Assembly: GCF_030506285.1 (NCBI RefSeq)
Contig: NZ_CP119422.1
Span: 2,232,001-2,296,000 of the forward strand
Direction of reading: 5' to 3'
Length of the DNA: 64,000 nt
DNA from: Catalinimonas niigatensis
GTDB taxonomy: Bacteria > Bacteroidota > Bacteroidia > Cytophagales > Cyclobacteriaceae
Shown: one piece after another, positions 54,613 through 63,547 of the stretch
Layout of the letters: each line of letters opens with the position of its first letter
Position numbering within the stretch: position 1 is the stretch's first letter
Position numbers and translations under genes: made by a program
The notes under the pieces: model-generated
Told to the model about the DNA's origin: nothing
What the model saw: only the letters and a program-made list of their open reading frames with translations
The model's database searches: none

Positions 54613-56028
54613 GTGGAGCCTAATAATCCCTATGGTTTTATCAAAGATGGTAAAATCTATCGTAATGCTTTTCTTGAATACCCCGAACGCGAAATCGGTG
54701 AGGTCAGAGAAAGTGAAGAGTCGACCATTAAGTATTTTGAGGACCGCTTTGCCATGGCGGAAAACAAAGTAAACACGCTGGCTAAATCAGTAGAGGAATC
54801 TGATAACAAAGGGTCATATCTGATGAAGTTGGTGCATATGCGTGTGCAGTTGGCCAACTTTGATGCCTTGGGTGATTATATGGTTCTGTACAAAAAGCTG
54901 GATGAGCTTGAAGAAATGCTCAGAGAGATCATCTTTAACAACAGAATCAAGAATCTGGAGATCAAGAAAGCATTGATTGCGGAAGCCGAAGTTTTTGAAA
55001 ACAGTACAGACTGGCAGGAAGCTGCTGATCAGCTGAAAGAAATCAAAAATAAGTGGATTCGTACCGGAGCAGTTGACAAAGAACATGAAGAAGAAATAGA
55101 AGGACGCTTTACGCAAGTATTAGACACCTTCTTTCAGCGCAGAAATCAATTCTTCGAAGATCGTAAAAAACTATTTGGCGTACGTATCCAAAAATACTAC
55201 GACATCATTTATGAGCTGAGAGGGTTACAACGTAGTGATGACCGTCAAGCAGCCATCAGTAGAGTAAAAGAACTGCAGAACACCTGGCGTGACATAGGAA
55301 AAATACCTCCTAAGCTCTATGGTAAGCTGTTCAAAGACTTCAAATATCTTACCGGCAAATTCTTCAAGCCTCAAAACCGATTCTCTTCAGGTGGCAGTAG
55401 TGGGGGGTACCGTTCTTCACAAGGAAGTGGAGGATACCGTTCATCTTCTCCCTCTCAAAGTGGAAGCTCCCGCCCTTATGGAAGTTCCCGGCCTTCCGGA
55501 AGTAGCTATCCCCCTCGCAGAAGACCTGACGAAAATCCCTATGCCTCAGAATATAATGTGAGTGAAATGCTGGAACGTAAAAAAGAATTACTTTCTCAGG
55601 CGAATCAACTCTCTGATAAGGAAGGTGAGGACGTAGTAGAAGATGTAAAAAGACTTAGGTTTTTATGGAAAAGAACTGGCAAACTTCCTCGTGACGTAGG
55701 AGGCAGTATCACCTATGACTTTATTAGAGCATGTGATATGGCTAGCGAGAAAAGCTTTCTTAATCGTCTTGCCCGTTCAAAAAATCCGGATTATGATAAT
55801 ATTGATATTCAGAAAAAAATTAACTTAAAAATTAATCTTTTAAATAACCTCATCGTAAGAGACCAAAAAGAGCTTGATTTATACAAAGAAAATGTTGAAA
55901 AGTTTTCTTCAGATGCTTACAATGTAGATCGTCAGATCGATATTAAGTTTAAAGCTCAGCAAAGAAAAGTCGCAGTAAAAAGGGCTTTGATGGAAGAGTT
56001 GGTAAACAACTTAAATGCTCAGAAATAA
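54613..56028 (+). CDS. DUF349 domain protein with disordered Gly/Ser/Tyr/Arg segment
   Basis: This 471-residue protein is largely coiled-coil and carries DUF349-type helical repeats, as in WQEAADQLKEIKNKWIRTGAV near residue 137 and VKELQNTWRDIGKIPP near residue 219. Between residues 256 and 310 it has a segment rich in Gly, Ser, Tyr, Pro and Arg, with repeated GYRSS and RPYGSS units, which looks intrinsically disordered. The start is GTG at 54613: an in-frame TAA lies five codons upstream, with no ATG between. DUF349 is widespread in bacteria and poorly understood. The acidic coiled-coil parts could bind partners; no enzyme motif is seen. Confidence 0.82.
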   Translation: MEPNNPYGFIKDGKIYRNAFLEYPEREIGEVRESEESTIKYFEDRFAMAENKVNTLAKSVEESDNKGSYLMKLVHMRVQLANFDALGDYMVLYKKLDELEEMLREIIFNNRIKNLEIKKALIAEAEVFENSTDWQEAADQLKEIKNKWIRTGAVDKEHEEEIEGRFTQVLDTFFQRRNQFFEDRKKLFGVRIQKYYDIIYELRGLQRSDDRQAAISRVKELQNTWRDIGKIPPKLYGKLFKDFKYLTGKFFKPQNRFSSGGSSGGYRSSQGSGGYRSSSPSQSGSSRPYGSSRPSGSSYPPRRRPDENPYASEYNVSEMLERKKELLSQANQLSDKEGEDVVEDVKRLRFLWKRTGKLPRDVGGSITYDFIRACDMASEKSFLNRLARSKNPDYDNIDIQKKINLKINLLNNLIVRDQKELDLYKENVEKFSSDAYNVDRQIDIKFKAQQRKVAVKRALMEELVNNLNAQK

Positions 56029-56230
56029 TCACGCTAATATTTGTTGTTTTGAACTTTTTTTCATTCCATGTTATTAATCTCGTAATTATGTTCTAGTATG
56101 GTTTGTCAGATTTCTTTTATGGTAAGAAATTTGATATCCAAAGAATGTTTTTTGAGATATTGCATTGGATAATGCTTTATTACATTATATTATTTGAATC
56201 AATTAATTAGAAAAGAAAAAGATTAGGATC

Positions 56231-56452
56231 ATGTACTGGACATTAGAATTAGCTTCTTACCTTGAGGATGCTCCCTGGCCTGCCACCAAAGATGAGCTTA
56301 TAGACTTCTCCATCCGATCAGGAGCTCCTCTGGAGGTAGTAGAAAACTTACAGGAATTAGAAGATGATGGGCAACCGTATGAAAATATTGAAGAAATCTG
56401 GCCTGACTACCCAACAAAAGAAGATTTCTTTTTCAACGAAGATGAATACTAG
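56231..56452 (+). CDS. DUF2795 family small protein
   Basis: This 73-residue acidic protein matches the DUF2795 pattern: MYWTLELASYLEDAPWPATKDELIDFSIRSGAP at the start and EVVENLQELEDDGQPYENIEEIWPDYP in the middle. Related proteins are short, soluble and widespread in Bacteroidota and some other phyla, with no agreed function. The gap before it (202 bases) is A+T-rich. A TATTATTTG sequence about 40 bases before the ATG is a near-match to the -7 box with one extra base. Confidence 0.82.
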   Translation: MYWTLELASYLEDAPWPATKDELIDFSIRSGAPLEVVENLQELEDDGQPYENIEEIWPDYPTKEDFFFNEDEY

Positions 56453-56485
56453 TATTTGAGAGCAAAAGCTATTTAAGAAATTAAA

Positions 56486-57163
56486 TTACAAAGGCAGAGG
56501 TTCCCACAAAGCTTCTGCCACTCTTAAGTCTTCCCGGGTAGTAATTTTGATATTACGATAATCTCCTTCTATTAAATTTATTTTCACTCCTCTTGCTTCC
56601 AGTACGCTGGCATCATCGGTCATATTCTTATCACGCAGCATACGGTATGCTTCTTTGATCAATAACAATTTGAATGTCTGAGGGGTCTGGATCAGGCAAT
56701 ATTCACTCCTATCTACAGCTCTGTTGTCTGTATCTTTGCTCCACCGAATAGAATCTTTGAGAGGTACCGACGCCACAGCGTTCCCTTTTTCCTCAGCAAC
56801 CTGATAAGCAGTCGCGATAATTTGGGGGGAGACCAGTGGCCTTACCCCATCATGAATGGCTACCAAGCCTTCCTCAGCGTCAATGGCAGACAACCCATTT
56901 CTGACAGAAGCACTGCGATTTTCCCCACCTTTCACCACCTGATGGGTGATAGAAAAATGGAAATTTTCGCACAGTTGCTGCCATCTTGTTTTTTCTTTTG
57001 AAGGTAGTACCAGGATGATTTGAATTTGTTGGTCGTAGCTTATAAAAGCCTCTATGGTACGCATCAGAATAGGCTTGTCATGCAGCAGTAAAAACTGCTT
57101 GGGCGTTGACATACCCATTCTGACACCACTTCCTCCTGCTACGATTACAGCAAATTTTTGCAC
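56486..57163 (-). CDS. ispD: 2-C-methyl-D-erythritol 4-phosphate cytidylyltransferase
   Basis: IspD couples MEP to CTP in the non-mevalonate isoprenoid pathway. The 225-residue product has the nucleotide-binding AVIVAGGSGVRMGMSTPKQFLLL at its N-terminus, LVAIHDGVRPLVSPQII near residue 100, and the TDDASVLEARG motif near residue 190. It is followed by no other isoprenoid gene here. It starts 14 bases after the queA stop and is probably co-transcribed with it. Confidence 0.95.
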   Translation of the reverse strand: MQKFAVIVAGGSGVRMGMSTPKQFLLLHDKPILMRTIEAFISYDQQIQIILVLPSKEKTRWQQLCENFHFSITHQVVKGGENRSASVRNGLSAIDAEEGLVAIHDGVRPLVSPQIIATAYQVAEEKGNAVASVPLKDSIRWSKDTDNRAVDRSEYCLIQTPQTFKLLLIKEAYRMLRDKNMTDDASVLEARGVKINLIEGDYRNIKITTREDLRVAEALWEPLPL

Positions 57164-57177
57164 AAACGGAAAGAAGT

Positions 57178-58224
57178 TTAAACAATGAGCATAACATCAC
57201 CGTAAGAGAAAAATTTATATTTTTCCTTAACAGCTATCTCATAAGCCTTCATCATAAGGTCATATCCACCGAAAGCACAGGCCATCATCAGTAGCGTTGA
57301 CTGAGGCAAATGAAAGTTGGTCACCAATGCATTGCAAATCTTGAATTCGTAAGGAGGAAAAATAAACTTATCTGTCCAGCCTTTATTAGCTTTGAGGCGG
57401 CCACTGGCAGATACTGAAGATTCCAGCGCACGCATAGAAGTAGTTCCTATGGAACAAACTCTCTTCTTACGGTCCAGAGACTCATTGACGAGGACTTCAG
57501 TCTTTTTAGCAATTTCAAAATTCTCTGAGTCCATTTTGTGTTTGGTCAGGTCTTCCACATCTACCGAGCGGAAAGTACCCAGACCTACATGCAAAGTGAC
57601 CGAGGGCATGTGTACCCCTTTGATTTCCATCCTTTTCATCACCTGCTGTGTAAAATGCAGCCCTGCTGTAGGTGCAGCAACTGCTCCTACATTTTTCGCA
57701 TAAATGGTCTGAAAACGTTCGCGGTCTTCAGGCTCCACTTTTCTTTTGATGTATTTGGGCAGCGGAGTCTCCCCCAGTGAATCGATGATTTTATAAAACT
57801 CTTCATTGTCACCATCATACAAAAAGCGAATGGTTCTTCCGCGAGAGGTAGTATTATCAATGACCTCAGCGACCAATTCTCCTTCACCAAAGTACAATTT
57901 ATTTCCTACTCTGATCTTACGGGCAGGATCTACCAGGACATCCCAAAGGTGCATCTCCGGATTGAGCTCTCTTAGTAGAAAAACTTCGATCTGAGCGCCG
58001 GTTTTTTCTTTGTTACCATACAAACGTGCAGGAAAAACTTTGGTATCGTTGACAACTATAACATCGCCCTCGTCAAAGTATTCTACAATATCTTTAAAAA
58101 CCTTGTGCTCAATTTCACCAGTATCACGATGGATCACCATCATTCGGGCTTCATCTCTAACTTCTGCCGGATACTGTGCAATAAGTTCTGAAGGAAGTTC
58201 AAACTTAAATGCCGATAATTTCAT
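57178..58224 (-). CDS. queA: S-adenosylmethionine:tRNA ribosyltransferase-isomerase
   Basis: QueA transfers and isomerises the ribose of SAM onto preQ1-modified tRNA in queuosine synthesis. The 348-residue product has [23 protein letters not shown] at the start, [18 protein letters not shown], and the long conserved segment [17 protein letters not shown] near residue 187. Length is normal. A perfect -7 box lies 82 bases upstream. It heads a two-gene unit with ispD. Confidence 0.97.
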   Translation of the reverse strand: MKLSAFKFELPSELIAQYPAEVRDEARMMVIHRDTGEIEHKVFKDIVEYFDEGDVIVVNDTKVFPARLYGNKEKTGAQIEVFLLRELNPEMHLWDVLVDPARKIRVGNKLYFGEGELVAEVIDNTTSRGRTIRFLYDGDNEEFYKIIDSLGETPLPKYIKRKVEPEDRERFQTIYAKNVGAVAAPTAGLHFTQQVMKRMEIKGVHMPSVTLHVGLGTFRSVDVEDLTKHKMDSENFEIAKKTEVLVNESLDRKKRVCSIGTTSMRALESSVSASGRLKANKGWTDKFIFPPYEFKICNALVTNFHLPQSTLLMMACAFGGYDLMMKAYEIAVKEKYKFFSYGDVMLIV

Positions 58225-58305
58225 AGGATATAATCAGAATTAATTAGCTTGCTATTAATAATAGGAATATGCGTGGTGCAATAGCCATGCCTGTAAAACA
58301 AATCG

Positions 58306-58313
58306 CAAAGTTA
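58306..58313 (-). promoter_or_regulatory. -7 box TAACTTTG for queA
   Basis: TAACTTTG on the minus strand matches TAnnTTTG perfectly, with GTTG 17 bases upstream as a possible -33 element. The leader would be about 75 bases. I saw no convincing preQ1-type pseudoknot in it. Confidence 0.55.
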
Positions 58314-58379
58314 CACATTTGTTTTGAAATCAACGCATATTAAATTTAAATTAACCATTAGCTGGCAGATAGGGTTAAC

Positions 58380-59627
58380 ATGATCTTTATTAAATTAGTT
58401 GCCGAGAGCCTCATTTTTGCCTGGCAGGCATTAAAAGCCAATGTTTTACGTACTGTACTTTCTTTGTTGGGAGTTACTGTGGGTATCTTTGCCATCATCA
58501 CTGTATTTACAGTAGTAGATTCTCTGGAAAAAAGTATTCGAGACAGTCTGTCTTTTCTTGGTGACCAGGTAATCAGGGTAGAAAAATGGCCGTGGATTTT
58601 TGAAGATAACTATCCCTGGTGGAAGTATTACAAACGACCTCAACCCACACTCACCGAGTTTCGCTTTCTTCAGGATAACATTACTATGGCTTCCAGCCTT
58701 ACTATTTTTGCTGAGCGGGGCAATGCCATACTTCAGCACGAAAGTAGCAGCACAAGTGATGTACAACTGGTGGGTGTTTCCTTTGAATATAATCAAGTAT
58801 ACGATACGCCTCTTGCTTATGGGCGTTATTTCTCTCCCAGTGAGATTGATTTGTCAAGAAATGTTGCACTTATTGGTCAAGAAATTGCAGAAACTCTTTT
58901 TCCTTTTTCTAGTCCCCTAGGCAAAGAAATTAAAATACAGGGACTTAAATATGTAGTGATTGGTGTATTTGAAGAACAGGGAGAAAATTTTATTGAAACG
59001 CCCAGTTTGGATGCTACTTGTCTGATCCCTTATGGCAGTTTTCTAAAGCTTTATGCCAGTGGCAGTCGCTTTGGAGTAGGTTCTACGATTGGAATTCGCG
59101 GATACGAAGAGGATGAAGGGCTGAAAGAACTTGAGCAGGAAGTGATCGGTTTAATCCGAGGTCGGCGCGGCCTTCGCCCTCTGGAAGAAGATGATTTTGC
59201 TATTAACCGTCCTGAGGCATTTGCCCAGGTAATCAGTAATATATTTGATATCATAGGAATAGCAGGCTGGGTGATTGGAAGCTTTTCAATACTGGTAGGA
59301 GGATTTGGCATTGCCAACATCATGTTTGTCTCTGTAAAAGAACGCACCTCAATTATCGGCATCCAGAAAGCCTTGGGTGCAAAAAATTACTTTATACTAT
59401 TTCAGTTTTTATTTGAATCTATCTTTCTCAGTCTTATTGGAGGGTTAGCAGGTTTGATGCTGGTATACTTTATCACCTTCATACCTCTAGGTTCACTGAT
59501 ACTTGCTCTTACTCCAAAAAACATCATTCTTGGGCTGAGCGTGTCCTGCCTGGTAGGAATCATTTCGGGCATACTTCCGGCTTTGGTAGCTTCGCGCATG
59601 GACCCGGTAGAAGCAATCAGAAGTTAA
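58380..59627 (+). CDS. MacB/FtsX-type ABC transporter permease
   Basis: This 415-residue protein has an N-terminal membrane helix (RTVLSLLGVTVGIFAIITVFTVVD), a large periplasmic domain, and three C-terminal helices, the usual MacB-type layout. The end carries the conserved VKERTSIIGIQKALGAKNYFILFQFLFES and ILPALVASRMDPVEAIR motifs. Such permeases work with a separate ATPase and often power outer-membrane export or stress sensing. No ATPase gene is adjacent in the window, so the partner is elsewhere. The substrate is unknown. Confidence 0.9.
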   Translation: MIFIKLVAESLIFAWQALKANVLRTVLSLLGVTVGIFAIITVFTVVDSLEKSIRDSLSFLGDQVIRVEKWPWIFEDNYPWWKYYKRPQPTLTEFRFLQDNITMASSLTIFAERGNAILQHESSSTSDVQLVGVSFEYNQVYDTPLAYGRYFSPSEIDLSRNVALIGQEIAETLFPFSSPLGKEIKIQGLKYVVIGVFEEQGENFIETPSLDATCLIPYGSFLKLYASGSRFGVGSTIGIRGYEEDEGLKELEQEVIGLIRGRRGLRPLEEDDFAINRPEAFAQVISNIFDIIGIAGWVIGSFSILVGGFGIANIMFVSVKERTSIIGIQKALGAKNYFILFQFLFESIFLSLIGGLAGLMLVYFITFIPLGSLILALTPKNIILGLSVSCLVGIISGILPALVASRMDPVEAIRS

Positions 59628-59707
59628 TCATAGTTCGTTTATAACATATAATCTATCTCAAGGTGAAAGTTATCATCAAAGCGACAACATCCTGGTGCAG
59701 GATTTAA

Positions 59708-61744
59708 TTATGAAATAATACTTTCCATATTAGGAGCAGGATTTTGCGTGGGATAAATGACTATAAAGCTGTTTTCTGTAAAATACCGGCTAAGTTTAGC
59801 AGGCACTTTATCCAGATGATTAGTGTAAGAAACAGTCCCTTTTCTTGCACTGACAATCACAATCAAATCATCCTTGTTAACTTCTCTTAACAGCACCAAA
59901 AAGTCTTCCCAAGCATCAAATACATTAAATTTTGCTTCTACTGAAGGCTTTGTTTCGTTGAGTTGAAGTTCCAATTTTGGAATGGAAGTGGGCGAACAGT
60001 AAAAGCGGATACCTGCCCCCGTATGTCTGGCGAGCAGCTTTATTTTATCAATCAAACGAATAAATCCAAATTCTATTTCTATATTGGGTGGTAATACCAC
60101 AGCCATACTTCTGGAAGTATTCAGAGGCTGTACAATTTTACTCACCCAAATCATCTGGTTGGTGCTATGCAGGATATTATCCAAAGTAGTGCCGAATATT
60201 TTATTGGTAGCTCTCACTTTTTCATTCCAACCAATAATTACGTCGGTAATCATTAACTCTTTCATCGTTCTGATGATGCCACTGGCTATGTTTAAATCTA
60301 CCCGAGTCAACACCTGCACCTTACTTTCAGTGGCAGAGGCATGAATAGTAGCTTTCTCCAGCATCTTGTTGCTTACCAGTACTTTTTCTGTAGCCTCTTC
60401 ATCATCTCGTACTACTGTGAGAGGGTAAATAGGTTGGTTTAAATCTTTGTTTTTCAGCATAATCGCCAAATCCATTAAATGCTCTATGGTAGCAGGATTG
60501 GAGATGGGTACCAGTATTTTTTCTATGGTTTCTGTTATGACGGGTTTTTTGTCGCTTTCAATAATGGCAAGCTTTCTTCCCGCATTTTCTGTAACAAATG
60601 AAGATATCAGACAGGTAACAAAGATCAGTATGATGGCACCATTAAGCACATTTTCGTCAACCAGTTCCAGTTGGTAACCCACCAAAATCACAGCGAGAGT
60701 AGCTGCTGCATGGGCGCTACTCAATCCAAAAATCACATTGCGCTGTACGCTCGAGTACCTGAATACCTTCTGAGTAATAAATGCTGTTAACCATTTGCTA
60801 ACCAGTGCCACGGATGTGAGTGTAGCTGCTATAATAAGTGCTTCCGGCCCTTCCAGCAAAACATTCAAATTGACCAGCATGCCCACACTGATTAAAAAGA
60901 AAGGAATAAATAAGGCGTTACCTACAAATTCAATACGATTCATCAATGGCGAAGTATGAGGAATCAGACGGTTTAAAGCTAATCCGGCAGTAAAAGCACC
61001 AATAATGGCCTCCATACCTGCAACTTCTGCCAAGAAGGCTGCGAAAAAAACCATGGCCAGGACAAAGATGTATTGAGACGTGTTTTCACCTTCTACATTT
61101 TTAAAAAACCATCTTCCAACTTTTGGAAAACCCCAAAAGACAATACCTGAAAAGACAACAATTGACAGCCCCAGTCTAACCCAATAGGCATGATTAAGAC
61201 CTCCACTTTGTGAACCTGTGATCAGGGCGAGAAGCAATAGTACCAATGTATCAGTAATGATAATACCTCCTACAGCAACAGTGACAGCTTCATTTTTGGT
61301 AATCCCTAAACGACTGACCAATGGATAGGCTATCAAAGTATAGGTAGCAAACATACTGGCTGTCAATAAAGAAGATATAAATTCAAGGTTTAAAAAGTAA
61401 AAGCACACTAAAGTGCCAATAGATATGGGCAGGACAAAAATAGTTACACCAAAAAACAGGCTTTTGAATTTACTTTTTTTGAATTCATTTAAATCCAATT
61501 CCAGACCCACCAAAAACATGATATATAATAGTCCTACCGTACCAAACAGCTCTATTGCTGAATTTCTTTCCAACAAATTAAAACCAAAAGGACCAACTAT
61601 TACTCCTGCTACTATTAAACCAATAATACTGGGTATCTTTATTTTGCTGAGCAGAATAGGCGCCAGCAGAATAATAAATAACACCAAGGAAAAAACAAGT
61701 ACCGGCTCCTGAAACGGCAGTGAGAACTCAAATAATAATACCAT
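59708..61744 (-). CDS. cation:proton antiporter with C-terminal USP-like region
   Basis: This 678-residue protein has an N-terminal CPA2-type exchanger domain of about 12 helices (GLIVAGVIVGPFGFNLLERN near residue 40; AFLAEVAGMEAIIGAFTAGLALNRLIP near residue 235). The soluble C-terminal half of about 270 residues resembles tandem universal-stress-protein domains (TIEKILVPISNPATIEHLMDLAIML). It lacks a recognisable RCK/TrkA-N domain. It probably exchanges Na+ or K+ for H+. It converges on the MacB-type permease gene. A near-match -7 box lies about 30 bases before the ATG. Confidence 0.9.
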   Translation of the reverse strand: MVLLFEFSLPFQEPVLVFSLVLFIILLAPILLSKIKIPSIIGLIVAGVIVGPFGFNLLERNSAIELFGTVGLLYIMFLVGLELDLNEFKKSKFKSLFFGVTIFVLPISIGTLVCFYFLNLEFISSLLTASMFATYTLIAYPLVSRLGITKNEAVTVAVGGIIITDTLVLLLLALITGSQSGGLNHAYWVRLGLSIVVFSGIVFWGFPKVGRWFFKNVEGENTSQYIFVLAMVFFAAFLAEVAGMEAIIGAFTAGLALNRLIPHTSPLMNRIEFVGNALFIPFFLISVGMLVNLNVLLEGPEALIIAATLTSVALVSKWLTAFITQKVFRYSSVQRNVIFGLSSAHAAATLAVILVGYQLELVDENVLNGAIILIFVTCLISSFVTENAGRKLAIIESDKKPVITETIEKILVPISNPATIEHLMDLAIMLKNKDLNQPIYPLTVVRDDEEATEKVLVSNKMLEKATIHASATESKVQVLTRVDLNIASGIIRTMKELMITDVIIGWNEKVRATNKIFGTTLDNILHSTNQMIWVSKIVQPLNTSRSMAVVLPPNIEIEFGFIRLIDKIKLLARHTGAGIRFYCSPTSIPKLELQLNETKPSVEAKFNVFDAWEDFLVLLREVNKDDLIVIVSARKGTVSYTNHLDKVPAKLSRYFTENSFIVIYPTQNPAPNMESIIS

Positions 61745-61987
61745 TAACCTACATTTATCTACTCAAGACTACGCAAAAATTAAGTTTATTTTAATATTCT
61801 AAGCCTTTGAATTGCTTTCTTTTAGAAAAATAAGATTCAAAATACACATAGTGAGCAGATAATGTCACTTGGGTTTGGCTTCTACATTTTGATTAAATCA
61901 TTTTAAGAATAATCTCTGACAAACGCTCAACTCATTTCATTGAATTCTGAGACCATAGAAAATAAATATCCGGTCGTTCATTCTTTC

Positions 61988-61995
61988 TACATTTG
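61988..61995 (+). promoter_or_regulatory. -7 box TACATTTG upstream of the Nif3-like gene
   Basis: TACATTTG is a perfect TAnnTTTG match. It precedes the doubtful 90-codon frame by 36 bases and the Nif3-like ATG by about 330 bases. No TTTG lies at the 19-base spacing. Confidence 0.35.
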
Positions 61996-62031
61996 AGAGC
62001 ATAGAGTAAAACTTCAAAAGAAGTATGAACA

Positions 62032-62304
62032 ATGTTAAATAATGATACCCTACTCTCCTTAAACTATCTTATGTTCATTGGGTATCATGCTAATAAAAGA
62101 ACAGTTCCCTGTTTACTGATAATTTTACATTCTTTAGTCAGAAACGCTCCAATGGCACAAAAGTTTGTAAAAAAATTCTCAGGTTCTATTCATGGTTTGC
62201 ACTCTAAACTTTTAACTTTCAAAGTTTCTCTTCTTTACACTTTGCTATCGTGTTTTTATCTTAGCCAATATATGGTTAGATCGTTATCCAATCATTATAT
62301 TTAA
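62032..62304 (+). CDS. doubtful small open frame
   Basis: This open frame would encode 90 residues with many Leu, Ser and Lys, an apparent hydrophobic patch near its end (SLLYTLLSCFYLSQYM) and no recognisable domain. No Shine-Dalgarno-like sequence is seen, which is common in Bacteroidota. A perfect -7 box lies 36 bases upstream, the best argument for it. The amino-acid pattern looks like chance translation. Treat it as unproven. Confidence 0.2.
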   Translation: MLNNDTLLSLNYLMFIGYHANKRTVPCLLIILHSLVRNAPMAQKFVKKFSGSIHGLHSKLLTFKVSLLYTLLSCFYLSQYMVRSLSNHYI

Positions 62305-62326
62305 AATTACTTTTAATTCCAAGCCT

Positions 62327-63208
62327 ATGCGCGTCCCCCTGTTCCTGCTTATATTCTTTTATTCCGGCATCACCTCTGTCTTAGCCCAACCCCATACAGA
62401 TATGTCAAATGCGCCTAAAGCATTGACAGCCGGAGAAATCATTGAACGCATCAAGGAAAATCTCACTGTAGCATGGAAACCGGGCGGCGTGGATACCATC
62501 AAGGCAGGAATTGAAGAGCAGAAAATTACGGGCATCGCCACTACTTTCATGGCTACACTGGATGTGCTGAAACGCGCACATGCACAAGGTGCCAACCTGA
62601 TCATTACCCATGAGCCTACTTTTTACAATCATCTGGACGATAAAACCTATTTTTTGGATGATCCAGTCTTCCAAGCCAAAATGGATTTCATCCGTGAGCA
62701 CAACATGGTGGTCTGGCGGTTTCATGATTACTGGCATATGACTGAGCCTGATGGTATTTTTGTAGGCGTTGTACGTGCTTTTGATTGGGAACAATACCGC
62801 CAGGGAGAGCAGCAAATCTTTGAGATACCAGCTACCAACCTCAAAGGGCTAGCCACTGAGCTTGGCACAAAGTTCAATACCAGTACAATCAGAGTAGTAG
62901 GCTCACCTGATATGCAAATCAGCCGGGTAGGCATCTTACCAGGTGCTTATGGAATGCGCCCGCAGGTGCAGATGCTTCGTGAATCTGACATTGATGTGCT
63001 GATTGTAGGAGAAAGCGCCGAGTGGGAAGCCGTAGAGTATGTACGCGATGGACTGGAAGCAGGTATAGCCAAAACATTGATCGTGATGGGTCATGCAGAT
63101 TCTGAGGAGCCAGGCATGAAATATTGCGCCGAATGGCTGGATCAATTTATTGATGAAGTACCAGTAACTTTCATTCCCGCAGGCAACCCTCTGTGGTCGC
63201 CGGAATAG
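62327..63208 (+). CDS. Nif3-like (DUF34) dinuclear metal centre protein with signal peptide
   Basis: This 293-residue protein belongs to the Nif3/DUF34 family, whose members bind two metal ions and often form hexamers. Motifs are NLIITHEPTFYNHLDD near residue 94 and IVMGHADSEEPGMKYCAEWL near residue 260; these hold the family's metal-binding His and Glu. Unlike ordinary Nif3 proteins, it begins with a hydrophobic export signal (VPLFLLIFFYSGITSVLAQP). The mature protein should therefore be outside the cytoplasm. Its partner and role are unknown. It is followed by the remnant of a peroxidase gene. Confidence 0.85.
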   Translation: MRVPLFLLIFFYSGITSVLAQPHTDMSNAPKALTAGEIIERIKENLTVAWKPGGVDTIKAGIEEQKITGIATTFMATLDVLKRAHAQGANLIITHEPTFYNHLDDKTYFLDDPVFQAKMDFIREHNMVVWRFHDYWHMTEPDGIFVGVVRAFDWEQYRQGEQQIFEIPATNLKGLATELGTKFNTSTIRVVGSPDMQISRVGILPGAYGMRPQVQMLRESDIDVLIVGESAEWEAVEYVRDGLEAGIAKTLIVMGHADSEEPGMKYCAEWLDQFIDEVPVTFIPAGNPLWSPE

Positions 63209-63253
63209 TTTTTAGACTGATAGCGTACATAGCAAAACATTGATCTTCAGTTA

Positions 63254-63505
63254 AAGGGGTATTTTGTTAAAATGCTGGAGGAAGTGATAGATTTTTATAA
63301 CTGTGGTGGTGGTGCAGGCATTGGTATTGCGCTTGAAAATCAAACTCTACTCCCAGACTCACTTAACCTGACCCGGCAGGAACAATAACATCTTGTAGGT
63401 TTTCTCAATACGCTTACTGATACCACCGGCATGACATCCAAGCCAAAAAAGATCGTTATGCCAGAAAATATTGCCTTAATTAATAACCAACAATTGAAGA
63501 ACTAA
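63254..63505 (+). pseudogene. remnant of a cytochrome c peroxidase (MauG-type) C-terminus
   Basis: The frame from 63254 reads KGYFVKMLEEVIDFYNCGG then GAGIGIALENQTLLPDSLNL, an in-frame TAA at 63386, and continues HLVGFLNTLTDTTGM. This is the C-terminal end of di-haem cytochrome c peroxidases (LEEVIDFYNxGGG ... LVxFLxxLTDTT). The large N-terminal part with both haem sites is gone. Truncation plus a stop codon marks it as decayed. A hairpin that may be its old terminator follows. Confidence 0.8.
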
Positions 63506-63511
63506 AAGAAT

Positions 63512-63547
63512 CAAGAGCAAAGGAGACTTTTGTTTCCTTTGCTCTTG
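63512..63547 (+). terminator. perfect 13-base-pair hairpin after the peroxidase remnant
   Basis: CAAGAGCAAAGGA (63512-63524) pairs perfectly with TCCTTTGCTCTTG (63535-63547) over a 10-base loop. No T-run follows, so termination strength is uncertain. It lies 6 bases after the end of the remnant frame and may be the original terminator. Confidence 0.6.

Larger units (their letters stand above)
61745..62326. other. long intergenic region with one promoter-like box and one doubtful ORF
   Basis: This 582-base stretch lies between two divergent genes. It holds a perfect TACATTTG box (61988-61995) and an open frame of 90 codons (62032-62304) that ends 22 bases before the Nif3-like gene. The rest is A+T-rich without clear repeats. 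The box may simply serve the Nif3-like gene with a long leader. Confidence 0.45.

Noticed and set aside
58225-58305. A preQ1 riboswitch before queA
   Set aside because: I could not find the pseudoknot-forming pattern in the leader; the promoter box alone explains the region.
59688-59702. Short hairpin ATCCTG/CAGGAT after the antiporter gene as a terminator
   Set aside because: The stem is only six pairs with a three-base loop and no T-run follows, so it is too weak to call.
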